A stretch of DNA of 64,000 nucleotides from Pseudomonas oligotrophica (GCF_021726475.1 NZ_JAKJRU010000003.1:310001-374000); one strand, 5' to 3'; numbered from the stretch's first letter, positions 18,408 through 28,285 are shown. Translations and numbers: made by a program. The notes: a model not told the origin generated them from the sequence alone.

Positions 18408-19733
18408 ATGATCCGCAAGCACTTCGCCGGTTTCGCTGCCAGCGCCCTGGCTCTGGCCGTTTCCGCCCAGGCTTTCGCCGGCACCGTCACCACCGATGGC
18501 GCCGATCTCGTTATCAAGACCAAGGGCGGACTGGAAGTCGCCACGACGGATAAAGAATTCAGCTTCAAGCTCGGTGGCCGCCTGCAGGCTGACTACAGCC
18601 AGTTCGACGGTTTCTACACCGCGGACGGCGGTAGCCAGGATGCAGCCTATTTCCGCCGCGCCTTCCTCGAACTGTCGGGTACCGCCTACAAGGATTGGAA
18701 GTACCTGATGAGCTACGACTTCGCGCATAACGCCGGTAGCAGCGATGACGGCTATTTTGACGAGGCGTCGATTACCTACACTGGCTTCAAGCCGGTCGAG
18801 ATCCGCTTCGGTCGCTTCGACCCGATCTTCGGCCTGGAAAAGGCCACCAGCTCCAAGTGGGTTACCGCGCCGGAGCGCAACGCCGTTTATGACCTGATGG
18901 ACTGGACCAACAGCCACCAGAACGGCATGGGCATCGAAGTGGCCGGCACCTATGCTGATTCCCTGCTTGGTGCTGTCACCCTGAGCTCCAAGGACAACAG
19001 CGACGATAACGGCCAGAGCACCAAGCAGCTCAACCTGCGCGGTGTTTTCGCCCCGATGCATGAGGCTGGCAACGTCCTGCATGTGGGCCTGAACTACGCC
19101 CAGCGCAACGCCGACGACGAAGGCTATGACGGCCGTTTCCGCAGCCGCATGGGCATGCGTGGCGTTGCTACCGAGGGTGGTACCGAAGCCAACAGCGGCA
19201 ACCGTGCTGCCTTTGGTGGCTTCAACAATGCTGCTGCCGGCGACTTCGACAAGGACATCGCGTGGGGCGTGGAAGCGGCTTGGGCAACCGGCCCGTTCTC
19301 CCTGCAGGGTGAGTACATGCAGCGTACTCTGGAAGCCGGTGACAATGCCGGTGTTACCGAGGACATCGATGCCGATGGTTTCTATGTCCAGGCTGCTTAT
19401 ACCCTCACTGGCGAAGCGCGTGGCTACAAACTCGGCAAGTTCGACGCCATCAAGCCCCAGAACAAGCAGACCGGCGCCTGGGAAGTGTTCTATCGCTACG
19501 ATGACTTCACGGTCGAAGACGAAAACACCAAAGGTAGCCTGACTCAGGGCGTCGCCATCCGTGAACTGGGTGAAGTCGACGGCAAGACCCACAACCTGGG
19601 CGTCAACTGGTACGTCAACGAAGCGGTCAAGCTGAGTGCCACCTACGTCAAGGTCAAGACCGATGGCATCACCAACGATGCTGGCGACGACGACGGCGAC
19701 GGCTTCGTGGTTCGCGGCCAGTATGTGTTCTAA
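18408..19733 (+). CDS. OprO/OprP-family phosphate-selective porin
   Basis: A 441-residue outer-membrane beta-barrel. The signal peptide is [24 protein letters not shown]. The mature protein opens with [20 protein letters not shown] and has [20 protein letters not shown] and [21 protein letters not shown], the N-terminal pattern of the OprP/OprO family. It ends in VVRGQYVF, with the terminal Phe needed for barrel insertion. The family are 16-stranded trimers selective for phosphate or pyrophosphate; not all members are phosphate-specific, so the substrate is inferred. A long A/T-richer leader and a strong terminator flank it. The codon choice looks more biased than its neighbours, as expected for an abundant porin. 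Confidence 0.9.
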   Translation: MIRKHFAGFAASALALAVSAQAFAGTVTTDGADLVIKTKGGLEVATTDKEFSFKLGGRLQADYSQFDGFYTADGGSQDAAYFRRAFLELSGTAYKDWKYLMSYDFAHNAGSSDDGYFDEASITYTGFKPVEIRFGRFDPIFGLEKATSSKWVTAPERNAVYDLMDWTNSHQNGMGIEVAGTYADSLLGAVTLSSKDNSDDNGQSTKQLNLRGVFAPMHEAGNVLHVGLNYAQRNADDEGYDGRFRSRMGMRGVATEGGTEANSGNRAAFGGFNNAAAGDFDKDIAWGVEAAWATGPFSLQGEYMQRTLEAGDNAGVTEDIDADGFYVQAAYTLTGEARGYKLGKFDAIKPQNKQTGAWEVFYRYDDFTVEDENTKGSLTQGVAIRELGEVDGKTHNLGVNWYVNEAVKLSATYVKVKTDGITNDAGDDDGDGFVVRGQYVF

Positions 19734-19762
19734 ACATCACCTTCATCCGTGATGCTCCCTTG

Positions 19763-19789
19763 AGCCCCGCCCCAGGCGGGGCTTTTTTT
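19763..19789 (+). terminator. Intrinsic terminator of the porin gene
   Basis: AGCCCCGCC / GGCGGGGCT, a 9-bp stem with a 3-base loop, runs directly into seven T residues. It sits 30 bp after the porin stop codon. Confidence 0.92.
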
Positions 19790-19818
19790 CGTCTGCGCAA
19801 CGGGCCAGACTGCCCGAC

Positions 19819-20949
19819 ATGCCTATCCGTACCCTTTCCCGTCTTGCCGAAGTGCCCGCCGCGCAATGGGATGCCTTGCTCGCGTGTCGGCAGCCGTTCC
19901 TGCGCCACGGCTTCTTGAGTGCTCTCGAAGACAGCGGCAGCGTCGGCGGCCGCACCGGCTGGCAGCCCGCGCATCGCCTGCTGCTCGACGCCGACGCCGA
20001 CGGCGCGCCGCGCGCGGCGCTGCCGCTGTATCGCAAGGCGCATTCCTACGGCGAGTACGTGTTCGACTGGGCCTGGGCCGAGGCCTGCCAGCGGGCCGGC
20101 ATCGGCTACTACCCCAAGCTGCTCTGCGCGGTGCCGTTCTCGCCGGTGGCCGGGCAACGGTTGCTCGGCGACGTTCAGGCGGCGGGCGGGCTGCTCGACG
20201 CGCTGACCGACTCGCTGGAGGCCGACGGTTGTTCCGGCCTGCACCTGAACTTCACCGAGCCGATGGCCGATACGCTGCTGGCCGGCCGCGACGGTTGGCT
20301 GGAGCGCATCGGCTGCCAGTTCCACTGGCACAACCGCGGCTACCGCGACTTTCAGGACTTCCTCGATGCGCTCGCCTCGCGCAAGCGCAAGCAGTTGCGC
20401 AAGGAGCGCGAGCAGGTGGCGGGGCAGGGCCTGGACTTCGAGTGGCGTGCCGGTGCGCAGATGGGCGAGGCCGACTGGGACTTCGTCTACGCCTGCTACG
20501 CCAATACCTACCGGGTCCGTGGGCAGGCACCGTACCTGACGCGCCGCTTCTTCAGCCTGCTGGCCGAGCGGATGCCCGAGGCGATCCGCGTGATGCTTGT
20601 GCAGCAGGCCGCGCGCCCGGTGGCCATGGCCTTCTGCCTGGTCGATGGCCAGACGCTGTACGGGCGCTACTGGGGCTGCCTGGCCGAGTTCGACCGGCTG
20701 CATTTCGAGACCTGCTTCTACCAGGGCATCGAGCTGGCGATCGCCGACGGGCTGCAGCGTTTCGACGCCGGTGCCCAGGGCGAGCACAAGCTGGTCCGCG
20801 GCTTCGAGCCGGTGCTGACGCGCTCCTGGCATTACCTGGCGCACCCGGGCCTGCGCACGGCGGTCGCCGACTTCCTCGTTCAGGAGCGGGCCGGGATCCA
20901 GGCCTACATGCAGGCGGCGCGCGAGGCGCTGCCCTATCGCCAGGCCTAG
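19819..20949 (+). CDS. FemAB-like / DUF482 GNAT-fold protein
   Basis: A 376-residue cytosolic protein of the FemAB_like (formerly DUF482) family. It opens with AAQWDALLACRQPFLRHGFL, followed by conserved AHSYGEYVFDWAWA and GIGYYPKLLCAVPFSPVAG (about residues 73-115), then the basic stretch SRKRKQLRKERE (about 190) and YGRYWGCLAEFDRLHFETCF (about 280). These blocks define the family. Members have a duplicated acetyltransferase fold and are assumed to transfer acyl groups, but no reaction has been shown for this subgroup to my knowledge. The start ATG is 30 bp after the porin terminator. Confidence 0.85.
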   Translation: MPIRTLSRLAEVPAAQWDALLACRQPFLRHGFLSALEDSGSVGGRTGWQPAHRLLLDADADGAPRAALPLYRKAHSYGEYVFDWAWAEACQRAGIGYYPKLLCAVPFSPVAGQRLLGDVQAAGGLLDALTDSLEADGCSGLHLNFTEPMADTLLAGRDGWLERIGCQFHWHNRGYRDFQDFLDALASRKRKQLRKEREQVAGQGLDFEWRAGAQMGEADWDFVYACYANTYRVRGQAPYLTRRFFSLLAERMPEAIRVMLVQQAARPVAMAFCLVDGQTLYGRYWGCLAEFDRLHFETCFYQGIELAIADGLQRFDAGAQGEHKLVRGFEPVLTRSWHYLAHPGLRTAVADFLVQERAGIQAYMQAAREALPYRQA

Positions 20950-20988
20950 CCAGGCGCCAGCCCTGCCCGGGGCTGACGCCGGCGGGGT

Positions 20989-21774
20989 TCAGCGGCCGAA
21001 GGTGTCTTCGAGGAAGCGCTGCATGTCGTGCCAGGAGCGCTCGTCGGCGGTCTTGCTGTAGGCCAGGTCCAGGCCCTTTTGCTGATGCGCATCGGCGCCC
21101 GGGTTGCTGAAGCCGTGCTTGGCGCCCGGCAGGCTGACGAACTGGTAGTCCGCACCGGCCTTGACCATCTCCACGTTGAGCGCGGCGATGTCGTCGGTGC
21201 TGATCATGCTGTCCTCGGCGCCGTGCTCGACCAGCACCCGCGCCTTGACGCTGCCGGGCACGGCGCGGGTCTCGGTGGCCAGTGCGCCGTGGAAGCTCAC
21301 CACCCCGGCCAGCGGCACGCCCTGGCGCGCCATGTCCAGCACCACCTTGCCGCCGAAGCAGTAGCCCACCGCGGCGAGCTTGGCGGCGTCGGTCTGCTCC
21401 TGCTGGCGCAACAGATCGAGGCCGGCGTTGAAGCGCGCCTTGGCGGCGTCGGCATCGGCCAGCGCGGCCTTCATGAAGCCCATGGCGTCCTTCGGGTGCT
21501 CGGTGTTCTTGCCTTCGCCGTACATGTCGATGGCCAGCGCGCTGTAGCCGAGCCCGGCCAGGTCGCGGGCGCGGCGTTTGGCGTAGTCGTTGAGGCCCCA
21601 CCATTCGTGCACCACCACCACACCGGGGCGCGGGCCCTCGACGGCATCGTCGTAGGCGTAGTAGCCGATCATCTCTGTGCCATCGGCGGCCTGGTAGGGG
21701 ATTTCCTGGGTCTGGATTTCGGCATGGGCAGCGACGCTGGCAGCCATGAGCAGGCCGAACAGGCAGTGGCGCAT
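20989..21774 (-). CDS. Exported dienelactone hydrolase family protein
   Basis: A 261-residue alpha/beta hydrolase with a signal peptide (MRHCLFGLLMAASVAAHA), so periplasmic. The nucleophile elbow is GYCFGGKVV (Cys, about residue 141), the acid is in VEHGAEDSMI and the histidine in PGAKHGFSN (about 228), giving the Cys-Asp-His triad of dienelactone hydrolases. The N-terminal VVVVHEWWGLNDYAKRRARDL is also typical. The ATG at 21774 has a GGAG site; an in-frame ATG at 21795 is less likely because it would spoil the signal peptide. Substrate unknown; exported members are not tied to aromatic degradation. Confidence 0.88.
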   Translation of the reverse strand: MRHCLFGLLMAASVAAHAEIQTQEIPYQAADGTEMIGYYAYDDAVEGPRPGVVVVHEWWGLNDYAKRRARDLAGLGYSALAIDMYGEGKNTEHPKDAMGFMKAALADADAAKARFNAGLDLLRQQEQTDAAKLAAVGYCFGGKVVLDMARQGVPLAGVVSFHGALATETRAVPGSVKARVLVEHGAEDSMISTDDIAALNVEMVKAGADYQFVSLPGAKHGFSNPGADAHQQKGLDLAYSKTADERSWHDMQRFLEDTFGR

Positions 21775-21899
21775 CGGGGGCTCCTTGATGGGCAATACGG
21801 CAGGCGAATGAGGGTTGGGTCACAGAAGGATAGCGGCTGTTCGACTCGTTGGCAGGGCGAAGGGTTCTGCAATCGATCGCCGTAATGCCGGGAGGGCTG

Positions 21900-22618
21900 T
21901 TGCCCATGGGGTTGCCGGACGCACCGCAAGCCTGGTGGAAAACGCTGCGCGGTTTTCCACCCTACGGTGGCAACCTGGATGAGGGTGGGCTGGTGGTGCG
22001 TAGGGTGGATGACGGCGCAGCCTCATCCACGCGTGGGCGGCCGCGGTCCATAGTCACCGGCTGGAGCGCCATGCGCACCGGAGCCTGGTGGAAAACGCTG
22101 CGCGGTTTTCCACCCTACGGTTGGTCACCTGGATGAGGGGGGCTTGGTGGTGCGTAGGGTGGATGACGGCGCAGCCTCATCCACGCGTGGGCGGCCGCGG
22201 TCCATAGTCGCCGGCTGGAGCGCCATGCGCACCGCAAGCCTGGTGGAAAACGCTGCGCGGTTTTCCACCCTACGGTTGGCGGCGTGAGCGAGGGTGGGCT
22301 GGTGTGCGTAGGGTGGATGACGGCGCAGCCTCATCCACGCGTGGGCTCCGGCCGCGGCCCATAGTCACCGGCTGGAGCGCCGTGCGCACCGCAAGCCTGG
22401 TGGAAAACGCTGCGCGGTTTTCCACCCTACGGTTGGTCACCTGGATGAGGGTGGGCTGGTGTGCGTAGGGTGGATGACGGCGCAGCCTCATCCACGCGTG
22501 GGGTCCGGCCGCGGCCCATCGTCTCGGCTGGAGCGCCATGCGCACCGGAGCCTGGTGGAAAACGTTGTGCGGTTTTCCACCCTGCGGTTGGCATGCCCGA
22601 GGGGCCCGGTCGCGCGGC
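21900..22618. repeat. Tandem array of about 155-bp palindromic repeat units (REP doublets)
   Basis: Five copies of a segment starting CCTGGTGGAAAACGCTGCGC lie at 21931, 22084, 22239, 22396 and 22551, so the period is 153-157 bp. Each unit holds two imperfect palindromes in opposite orientation: GTAGGGTGGATGACGGCGCA..TCATCCACGC, and GTGGAAAACGCTGCGCGGTTTTCCACCCTACGG split around a loop. The outer ends, GTAGGGTGGA and TCCACCCTAC, are complementary. Units differ by a few substitutions and small indels. This is the layout of a REP doublet amplified in tandem. It lies just downstream of the napC stop codon and holds no credible gene. Confidence 0.9.
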
Positions 22619-23215
22619 CTACCAACCGGGCACGCCCTGCATGTCCGGCAGGCGGTGGGCGATGCCCTTGTGGCAGTCGATGCAGGTCGCCTCGCCCTTG
22701 GCCAGCGCCGTGGAGTGGAACTGCGCGGCGCGCGGGCTCTGGCGGGTGAAGTCCATGAAGTCGAAGTCGTGGCAGTTGCGGCACTCCAGCGAATCGTTGG
22801 CCTTGAGCCGCGCCCACTCGTGCTCGGCCAGCTCGCGGCGCTTCTCGAGGAATTTCTCGCGGGTGTTGATGGTGCCGAAGATCTTGCCCCAGACCTCCTT
22901 GGAGGCCTGCATCTTGCGCGCGATCTTGTCGGTCCACTCATGCGGCACGTGGCAGTCCGGGCAGGTGGCGCGCACGCCGGAGCGGTTGGTGTAGTGGATG
23001 GTGTCCTTGATCTCGACGTAGACGTTGCTCTCCATCTCGTGGCAGGAGATGCAGAAGGCTTCGGTATTGGTCGCCTCCAGCGCGGTGTTGAAGCCGCCCC
23101 AGAAGATGATCCCGGCGATGAAGCCGCCGAGGGTGAGCACGCCGAGGCTGTAGTGCACGCTGGGACGGCGCAGCACGCCCCAGTAGCGCTTGAGCATGGC
23201 CATTAGCGACTTCAT
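22619..23215 (-). CDS. napC: Tetraheme cytochrome c NapC
   Basis: NapC oxidises quinol in the inner membrane and passes electrons to NapAB. The 198-residue protein has one N-terminal transmembrane anchor (about residues 20-42, [19 protein letters not shown]) and four heme-binding CXXCH motifs: CISCH, CPDCH, CRNCH and CIDCH. This matches the NapC/NirT family in length and spacing. It is the last gene of napEDABC, ten bases after napB. Its stop codon is followed within 30 bp by the 155-bp repeat array, which could form stable 3' RNA structure. Confidence 0.96.
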   Translation of the reverse strand: MKSLMAMLKRYWGVLRRPSVHYSLGVLTLGGFIAGIIFWGGFNTALEATNTEAFCISCHEMESNVYVEIKDTIHYTNRSGVRATCPDCHVPHEWTDKIARKMQASKEVWGKIFGTINTREKFLEKRRELAEHEWARLKANDSLECRNCHDFDFMDFTRQSPRAAQFHSTALAKGEATCIDCHKGIAHRLPDMQGVPGW

Positions 23216-23225
23216 TCAGGCCTCC

Positions 23226-23714
23226 TCAGTTCTGCTTCCCGGTGGCGGGGTTTTCCCGGTACAGCAGGTCGTCGATGTTCTTGAACTGGTTTTCCACCAG
23301 CGGCTTGGCATCGTGCTGCGGGACGTGGCACTGGGTGCAGAAGTAGCGCCGCGGCGCCACCGCGGCGAGCACCTGGCCGTCGCGGTCGCCGAAGTGGGTG
23401 ATGCTGATCATCGGCGCCTGGGTCCGCGCACTGGCCTCGCGGCTGTGGCAGGACAGGCACTTGTTGGCGTTCTTGTCCACCGCGTAACCGCGGATGGCAT
23501 GCGGGATGGTCGGCGGCTGCTCGGGATAGTTGCGTTCGCGGCGCAGGTCCTTGTTCTCCTCGTCGCGCAACGGCGGCGGGGTGAACTCCTGGGTGATGGT
23601 GCCGCCAGGGCGGCGACCGTCCGGAGCCGGGGCATCGAGCGGGTAGTTGACGTCCGCGGCGACGGCCAGGCCGAACACCGCGAGCAGAGACAACGGCAGG
23701 AAACGGAATGTCAT
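23226..23714 (-). CDS. napB: Periplasmic nitrate reductase, diheme cytochrome subunit NapB
   Basis: NapB transfers electrons from NapC to NapA in the periplasm. The 162-residue precursor has a signal peptide (MTFRFLPLSLLAVFGLAVA) and two CXXCH heme sites, CLSCH and CTQCH, with distal histidines in PMISITHFGDR and HDAKP. The motif RRERNYPEQPPTIPHAI before the first heme is typical. The start at 23714 (MTFRFL) gives a clean signal peptide; the longer ORF to 23762 overlaps napA and is rejected. Confidence 0.95.
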   Translation of the reverse strand: MTFRFLPLSLLAVFGLAVAADVNYPLDAPAPDGRRPGGTITQEFTPPPLRDEENKDLRRERNYPEQPPTIPHAIRGYAVDKNANKCLSCHSREASARTQAPMISITHFGDRDGQVLAAVAPRRYFCTQCHVPQHDAKPLVENQFKNIDDLLYRENPATGKQN

Positions 23715-23725
23715 GTCGGCTCTCC

Positions 23726-26230
23726 TCAGGCGATGCTGACGACTTCGATCTTCACCGCGCACTTCTTGTAGTCGGTCTGCTTGGAGATCGGGTCGGTGGC
23801 GTCGAGGGTGACCTTGTTGATCAGCTTGTTGGCGTCGAAGAAGGGCACGAACACCAGCCCCTGCGGTGGCTTGTTGCGCCCGCGCGTCTCGATGCGCGCC
23901 TGCATCTCGCCGCGCCGGCTGATCACCTTAACCACGCTGCCGCGCCGGGCGTTGAGCTTGCGCGCGTCCTCGGGGTGCATGTAGACCAGCGCATCGGGCA
24001 CGGCCTGGTAGAGCTCGTCGACCCGCTGGGTCATGCTGCCGGTGTGCCAGTGCTCGAGCACCCGGCCGGTGCTGAGCCAGAACGGGTAGTCGTCGTCCGG
24101 CACCTCGGCCGGCACCTCGTAGGGCAGGGCGAAGATGATCGCCTTCTTGTCGGCATTGCCGTAGAACTGCACGCCGCTGCCCTTCTCGACGTAGGGGTCG
24201 TGGCCCTCGCGGTAGCGCCAGCGGGTCTCCTTGCCATCGACCACCGGCCAGCGCAGGCCGCGTTCCTGGTGGTAGGTGTCGAAGGGCGCCAGGTCGTGGC
24301 CGTGGCCACGACCGAATTCGGCGTATTCCTCGAACAGCCCCTTCTGGATGTAGAAACCGAACGCCTCGGCCTCGCGGTTGCGATAGCCCTCGGCGATCTC
24401 GCTGCTGGGGAAGCGGTCGACCTGGCCGTTGGTGAACAGCACCTGGTAGAGCGTCTTGCCCTTGAGCTCCGGCGCCTTGGCCAGCAGATCGGCGGGCCAG
24501 ACCTCGTCGACGGTGAAGCGCTTGGAGAATTCCACCAGCTGCCAGAGGTCCGAGCGCGCCTCGCCGGGTGCATCGACCAGCTGGTGCCAGAACTGCGTGC
24601 GCCGCTCGGCGTTGCCGTAGGCGCCTTCCTTCTCCACCCACATGGCGCTCGGCAGGATCAGGTCGGCCGCCTGCGCGGAAACCGTCGGGTAGACGTCCGA
24701 GACGATGACGAAGGTGTCCGGGTTGCGCCAGCCGGGCAGCACCTCCTGCATGATGTTCGGCCCGGCCTGCATGTTGTTGGTCACCTGCGTCCAGTAGACC
24801 TTGAGCACGCCGTCCTTGAGCATGCGGCTCTGGTCGACGGCATGGAAGCCGGGCTTTTCTTGGATGGTGCCGGCCGGCAGCTTCCAGATCTTCTCGGTGG
24901 TCGCGCGGTGCTTGGGGTTGGTCACCGCCATGTCCGCCGGCAGCCGGTGGGAGAAGGTGCCGACCTCGCGCGCGGTGCCGCAGGCCGAGGGCTGGCCGGT
25001 GAGCGAGAAGGGGCTGTTGCCCGGCTCGCTGATCTTCCCGGTCAGCAGGTGGATGTTGTAGATCATGTTGTTCGCCCAGACGCCGCGGGTGTGCTGGTTG
25101 AAGCCCATGGTCCAGAACGACATGACGCGGGTCTTCGGGTCGGCGTAGAGCCTGGCCAGCGCCTCCAGCCGCTCGGCCGGCACGCCGCTTTCCTGGGCGG
25201 CATGCTCCAGGGTGTAGGGCTCGAGGAACTCGGCGAAGTCGTCGAAGCTGATGTCGGTCCAGGTGTTGGCCACCCCGCGGTTCTCGGCCTTGAGCTCCAG
25301 CGGGTCGGTCGGGCGCAGGCCGTAGCCGATGTTGGTCGCGCCCTTGGCGAAGCGGGTGTGCTTGTCGACGAACTCGCGGTTCACCGCGCCGCTCTGGATG
25401 ATGTGGTTGGCGATGTAGTTGAGGATCACCAGGTCGGTCTGCGGCTTGAACACCATGGGGATGTCGGCCAGCTCGAAGCTGCGGTGCTCGAAGGTCGACA
25501 TCACCGCAACCTTCACGTGCGGCGCGCTGAGGCGGCGGTCGGTGACGCGCGTCCACAGCACCGGGTGCATCTCGGCCATGTTCGAGCCCCAGAGCACGAA
25601 GGCATCGGCGGCCTCGATGTCGTCGTAGCAGCCCATGGGTTCGTCCATGCCGAAGGTGCGCATGAAGCCGAACGCCGCCGAGGCCATGCAGTGCCGCGCG
25701 TTGGGGTCGAGGTTGTTGGAGCGGAACCCCGCCTTCATCAGCTTGTTGGCGGCGTAGCCTTCCCAGATCGTCCACTGCCCGGAACCGAACATGCCGATGG
25801 CCTCGGGGCCGCCGGCCTTGAGCGCGGCCTTGTACTTCTCGGCCATGATGTCGAAGGCCTGGTCCCAGCTGACTGGCTGGAACGCGCCCTGCTTGTCGAA
25901 CTGGCCGTCCTTCATGCGCAGCAATGGCTGGGTCAGGCGGTCGGCGCCGTACATGATCTTCGACAGGAAGTAGCCCTTGACGCAGTTGATGCCGCGGTTG
26001 ACCTCCGCCTTGATGTCGCCGTGGGTCGCCACCACGCGGTTCTCGCGGGTCGCCACCATCACGCTGCAACCGGTGCCGCAGAAGCGGCAGGGCGCCTTGT
26101 CCCAGTGCAGGTTGGTGGCGTCGGCCTCGGTGATCAGGTTGCTGGCGCTGCTGGCGATCGGCAGGCCGGCCACCGTCGCGGCGATGGCGGCTGCGTTCGC
26201 CTTGGCGAATTCACGGCGGGTCAGGCTCAT
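23726..26230 (-). CDS. napA: Periplasmic nitrate reductase catalytic subunit NapA
   Basis: NapA reduces nitrate to nitrite at a Mo-bis-MGD centre. The 834-residue precursor begins with a twin-arginine signal ([19 protein letters not shown]). The [4Fe-4S] site is CRFCGTGC...C (about residues 47-82), and the Mo-ligand cysteine is in [12 protein letters not shown] (about residue 180). The length equals the usual 828-835. It overlaps napD by four bases (ATGA). Assembly needs the NapD chaperone from the overlapping gene and molybdate, plausibly supplied by the mod operon at 54-57.6 kb. The region contains a large reverse-strand open frame that is a GC-rich shadow. Confidence 0.98.
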   Translation of the reverse strand: MSLTRREFAKANAAAIAATVAGLPIASSASNLITEADATNLHWDKAPCRFCGTGCSVMVATRENRVVATHGDIKAEVNRGINCVKGYFLSKIMYGADRLTQPLLRMKDGQFDKQGAFQPVSWDQAFDIMAEKYKAALKAGGPEAIGMFGSGQWTIWEGYAANKLMKAGFRSNNLDPNARHCMASAAFGFMRTFGMDEPMGCYDDIEAADAFVLWGSNMAEMHPVLWTRVTDRRLSAPHVKVAVMSTFEHRSFELADIPMVFKPQTDLVILNYIANHIIQSGAVNREFVDKHTRFAKGATNIGYGLRPTDPLELKAENRGVANTWTDISFDDFAEFLEPYTLEHAAQESGVPAERLEALARLYADPKTRVMSFWTMGFNQHTRGVWANNMIYNIHLLTGKISEPGNSPFSLTGQPSACGTAREVGTFSHRLPADMAVTNPKHRATTEKIWKLPAGTIQEKPGFHAVDQSRMLKDGVLKVYWTQVTNNMQAGPNIMQEVLPGWRNPDTFVIVSDVYPTVSAQAADLILPSAMWVEKEGAYGNAERRTQFWHQLVDAPGEARSDLWQLVEFSKRFTVDEVWPADLLAKAPELKGKTLYQVLFTNGQVDRFPSSEIAEGYRNREAEAFGFYIQKGLFEEYAEFGRGHGHDLAPFDTYHQERGLRWPVVDGKETRWRYREGHDPYVEKGSGVQFYGNADKKAIIFALPYEVPAEVPDDDYPFWLSTGRVLEHWHTGSMTQRVDELYQAVPDALVYMHPEDARKLNARRGSVVKVISRRGEMQARIETRGRNKPPQGLVFVPFFDANKLINKVTLDATDPISKQTDYKKCAVKIEVVSIA

Positions 26231-26490
26231 GGGGCTTCTCCTTCGAGGCTGAGGAGTTCTTCGTGATAGATCAGCGCGGCGTTGAGCACGCCGGGCAGCT
26301 GCTGGATCTGCTCCAGCGTGGCGAGGATGTGGCGCTCGTGCTCGGCTTCGAGCACCACCACCAGCTTGCCGGCCGGGCTGTGCTGGTGCAGTTCGACGCC
26401 GGGCAGCCGGCCGAGGTTGGTCTTCACGGCGTCGAGCCATTCGGGGCGGCAATGGACCAGCAGGCTGGCGATATGCAGGGCGGTTTCCAT
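26227..26490 (-). CDS. napD: NapD, chaperone for NapA Tat export
   Basis: An 87-residue cytosolic protein that binds the NapA twin-arginine signal peptide and holds back export until the cofactor is in place. [20 protein letters not shown] at the N-terminus and [20 protein letters not shown] in the middle are the ferredoxin-like fold blocks of NapD. Its stop overlaps the napA start (ATGA), giving coupled translation, consistent with a one-to-one helper. It lies 68 bp after napE; no napF lies between. Confidence 0.93.
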   Translation of the reverse strand: METALHIASLLVHCRPEWLDAVKTNLGRLPGVELHQHSPAGKLVVVLEAEHERHILATLEQIQQLPGVLNAALIYHEELLSLEGEAP

Positions 26491-26558
26491 GAAAGGGCAT
26501 CCAACCGGGTCGATGGAAAAAGCGGTGCTACGAGCGTTCGGCAGGGGAGGCTTTGCGC

Positions 26559-26732
26559 TCAGCTCGCCGGGCCCGGCGGGCCGAACAACATCTGCGTGAT
26601 CCAGACGATGAAGCCGTAGCCGGACACGATCAGTACGCTGAGCAGGGGAAACAGGAACACGATGAGGAAAACGAAGAGACGGGTTTCTTCGCGCTTGCGG
26701 GAGGGCTGGTCAGGCGTTTGTGTCGTTGTCAT
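26559..26732 (-). CDS. napE: NapE, small membrane component of the Nap operon
   Basis: A 57-residue protein with one transmembrane helix (LFVFLIVFLFPLLSVLIVSG, about residues 24-43) and the KREETRLFVFLIVFLFP motif shared by NapE/TorE proteins. The precise role is unknown. The ATG at 26732 (MTTTQTPDQPSRKREE) is preferred over an ORF start at 26903, which would add 57 residues of unlike composition. It is the first gene of napEDABC. I searched the 245 bp upstream for an FNR/ANR box (TTGAT-N4-ATCAA) by eye and saw none. Confidence 0.92.
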   Translation of the reverse strand: MTTTQTPDQPSRKREETRLFVFLIVFLFPLLSVLIVSGYGFIVWITQMLFGPPGPAS

Positions 26733-26977
26733 TGCCTCACTCCGAACCGACGTTACAGGGAGTCTAGTAAGGGACTCGGCGTTGGCCAGTAGGTTCGCTG
26801 GCTGGCCGACCGGTGGAGCGTCTGCGGCGCCCGTTCGGCGATTTCGGCGCAGCCTGGAGCCGGGCTCGGCGACTGGCGCTTGCCGGGTTGGCGTGGAAGG
26901 CATCTGCCGTGGCGCTTATGCCGCTTCGCTGTGCTAGGCTCCGCAGCTTTTTCAGCCTGACGCGCTAGCCTGACGTA

Positions 26978-28162
26978 ATGACCACCGACCCCATCCATAG
27001 CCATCTGCGGCAGGGCACACCTGCCTATCGCCGGGCGACCCTGGCGCTGTTCTGCGCCGGTTTCGCCACCTTCGCCATGCTCTATTGCGTGCAGCCGCTG
27101 CTGCCGCTGCTGGCGACGCATTTCGGCGTCTCGGCGGCGACCAGCAGCCTGGCGCTGTCGCTGACCACGCTGTGCCTGGCGCTCTGCCTGCTGGTATCCG
27201 GCGCGCTGGCCGAGAGCTGGGGGCGCAAGCCGGTGATGGCCGCCGCGCTCGGCCTGGCCAGCCTGCTGGGGCTGGCCTGCGTGCTGGTGGAGTCCTGGAA
27301 CCTGCTGCTGGTGCTGCGCGCCCTGCTGGGCCTGGCGCTGAGCGGCCTGCCGGCGCTGGCGATGGCCTATGTCGGCGAGGAATTCGACCCGCCGTCGCTG
27401 CCGGCGGCGATGGGGCTGTATATCGGCGGCACCGCGCTGGGCGGGCTGCTCGGGCGCCTGCTGTCGGGCCTGCTGAGCGATATCGGCGGCTGGGAGCTGG
27501 CCCTGGGCGGTATCGCCGGGCTCGGCCTGCTGGCGCTGGCCCTGTTCGTCTGGCTGCTGCCGGCCTCGCGCCACTTCCGCGCGCAGCCGCTGTCGCTGCG
27601 CGTGCTGCTCGGCAACTTCCGCCTGCACCTGGGCAACCCGGTGCTGCGCGGGCTGTTCCTGCAGGGCTTCTTGCTGATGGGCGGCTTCGTCGCGCTGTTC
27701 AACTACATCGGCTTCCGCCTGGCCGGGGCGCCGTTCGGGTTGTCCACGACGGTGATCGGCCTGCTCTTCGTGGTCTACCTGGCCGGAATCTTCAGCGCCG
27801 GCTGGGCCGGGCGGCTGGTGCCGCGCTTCGGTGCGCGCCAGGTGCTGCGCGGCGGCGTGGGGTTGATGCTGGCCGGCGTCGCGCTGTGCAGCACCGCCTG
27901 GCTGGCGGCCATCGTGCTCGGCCTGGGGCTGTTCACCCTGGGCTTCTTCGCCGCCCATGCGGTGGCCAGCGGGCAGGTCGGCGCCCACGCCCAGGGTGCA
28001 AAGGCCCAGGCCTCGGCGCTGTACCTGTGCGCCTACTACCTGGGCTCGAGCGTGGTGGGCTATGTCGCCGGCTATGTCTGGGAACACGCCGGCTGGCTAC
28101 CGTTGATGGCGGTGCTGGCCGGGCTATTCGTCATCGCCGCCTGGCGTGCCCGCAGCCTGTAG
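26978..28162 (+). CDS. MFS transporter (YnfM-like, 12-TM drug/metabolite exporter group)
   Basis: A 394-residue major facilitator with 12 predicted helices. LYCVQPLLPLLATHFGVSAATSSL in helix 1-2 and the loop 2-3 motif GALAESWGRKPVMAAAL (motif A variant) match the YnfM / arabinose-efflux-like subgroup. PALAMAYVGEEFDP (helix 4 to loop) is also typical. Substrate unknown. It is divergent from napE, and its stop codon lies inside the left arm of a REP-type repeat. Confidence 0.9.
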   Translation: MTTDPIHSHLRQGTPAYRRATLALFCAGFATFAMLYCVQPLLPLLATHFGVSAATSSLALSLTTLCLALCLLVSGALAESWGRKPVMAAALGLASLLGLACVLVESWNLLLVLRALLGLALSGLPALAMAYVGEEFDPPSLPAAMGLYIGGTALGGLLGRLLSGLLSDIGGWELALGGIAGLGLLALALFVWLLPASRHFRAQPLSLRVLLGNFRLHLGNPVLRGLFLQGFLLMGGFVALFNYIGFRLAGAPFGLSTTVIGLLFVVYLAGIFSAGWAGRLVPRFGARQVLRGGVGLMLAGVALCSTAWLAAIVLGLGLFTLGFFAAHAVASGQVGAHAQGAKAQASALYLCAYYLGSSVVGYVAGYVWEHAGWLPLMAVLAGLFVIAAWRARSL

Positions 28163-28264
28163 GGTGGATAACGGCGCCGCCTATCCACGCACCGGGATCG
28201 GCCGGCATCCGTGTTTCGCGAATCGGAACGCGTGGAAAACGCGTTGCGGTTTTCCACCCTACGC
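28159..28264. repeat. REP-type doublet, single copy
   Basis: GTAGGGTGGATAACGGCG..CTATCCACGC at 28159-28190 and CGTGGAAAACGCGTTGCGG..TTTTCCACCCTACG at 28231-28264 are the same two palindromes seen in the tandem array at 21.9-22.6 kb, in the same relative orientation. It sits between the convergent MFS and SprT genes, and its first bases overlap the MFS stop codon. Confidence 0.85.
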
Positions 28265-28285
28265 ACCCTGGTTCGCCAGGGCGCA

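Noticed and set aside
21900..22618. CRISPR array
   Set aside because: Period about 155 bp, the whole unit is repeated rather than short repeats with unique spacers, and no cas genes are present.
22461..22994. Plus-strand frames across the repeat array and napC
   Set aside because: They run through palindromic repeats and antisense to the four heme motifs of napC.
23708..26266. 852-codon open frame on the plus strand
   Set aside because: Antisense to napA; the real gene carries the Tat signal and cofactor motifs.
26491..26558. Remnant of napF between napE and napD
   Set aside because: Only 68 bp, with no cysteine-rich reading frame on either strand.
26733..26977. FNR/ANR box upstream of napE
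   Set aside because: No TTGAT-N4-ATCAA or close variant is visible in the 245-bp divergent region.
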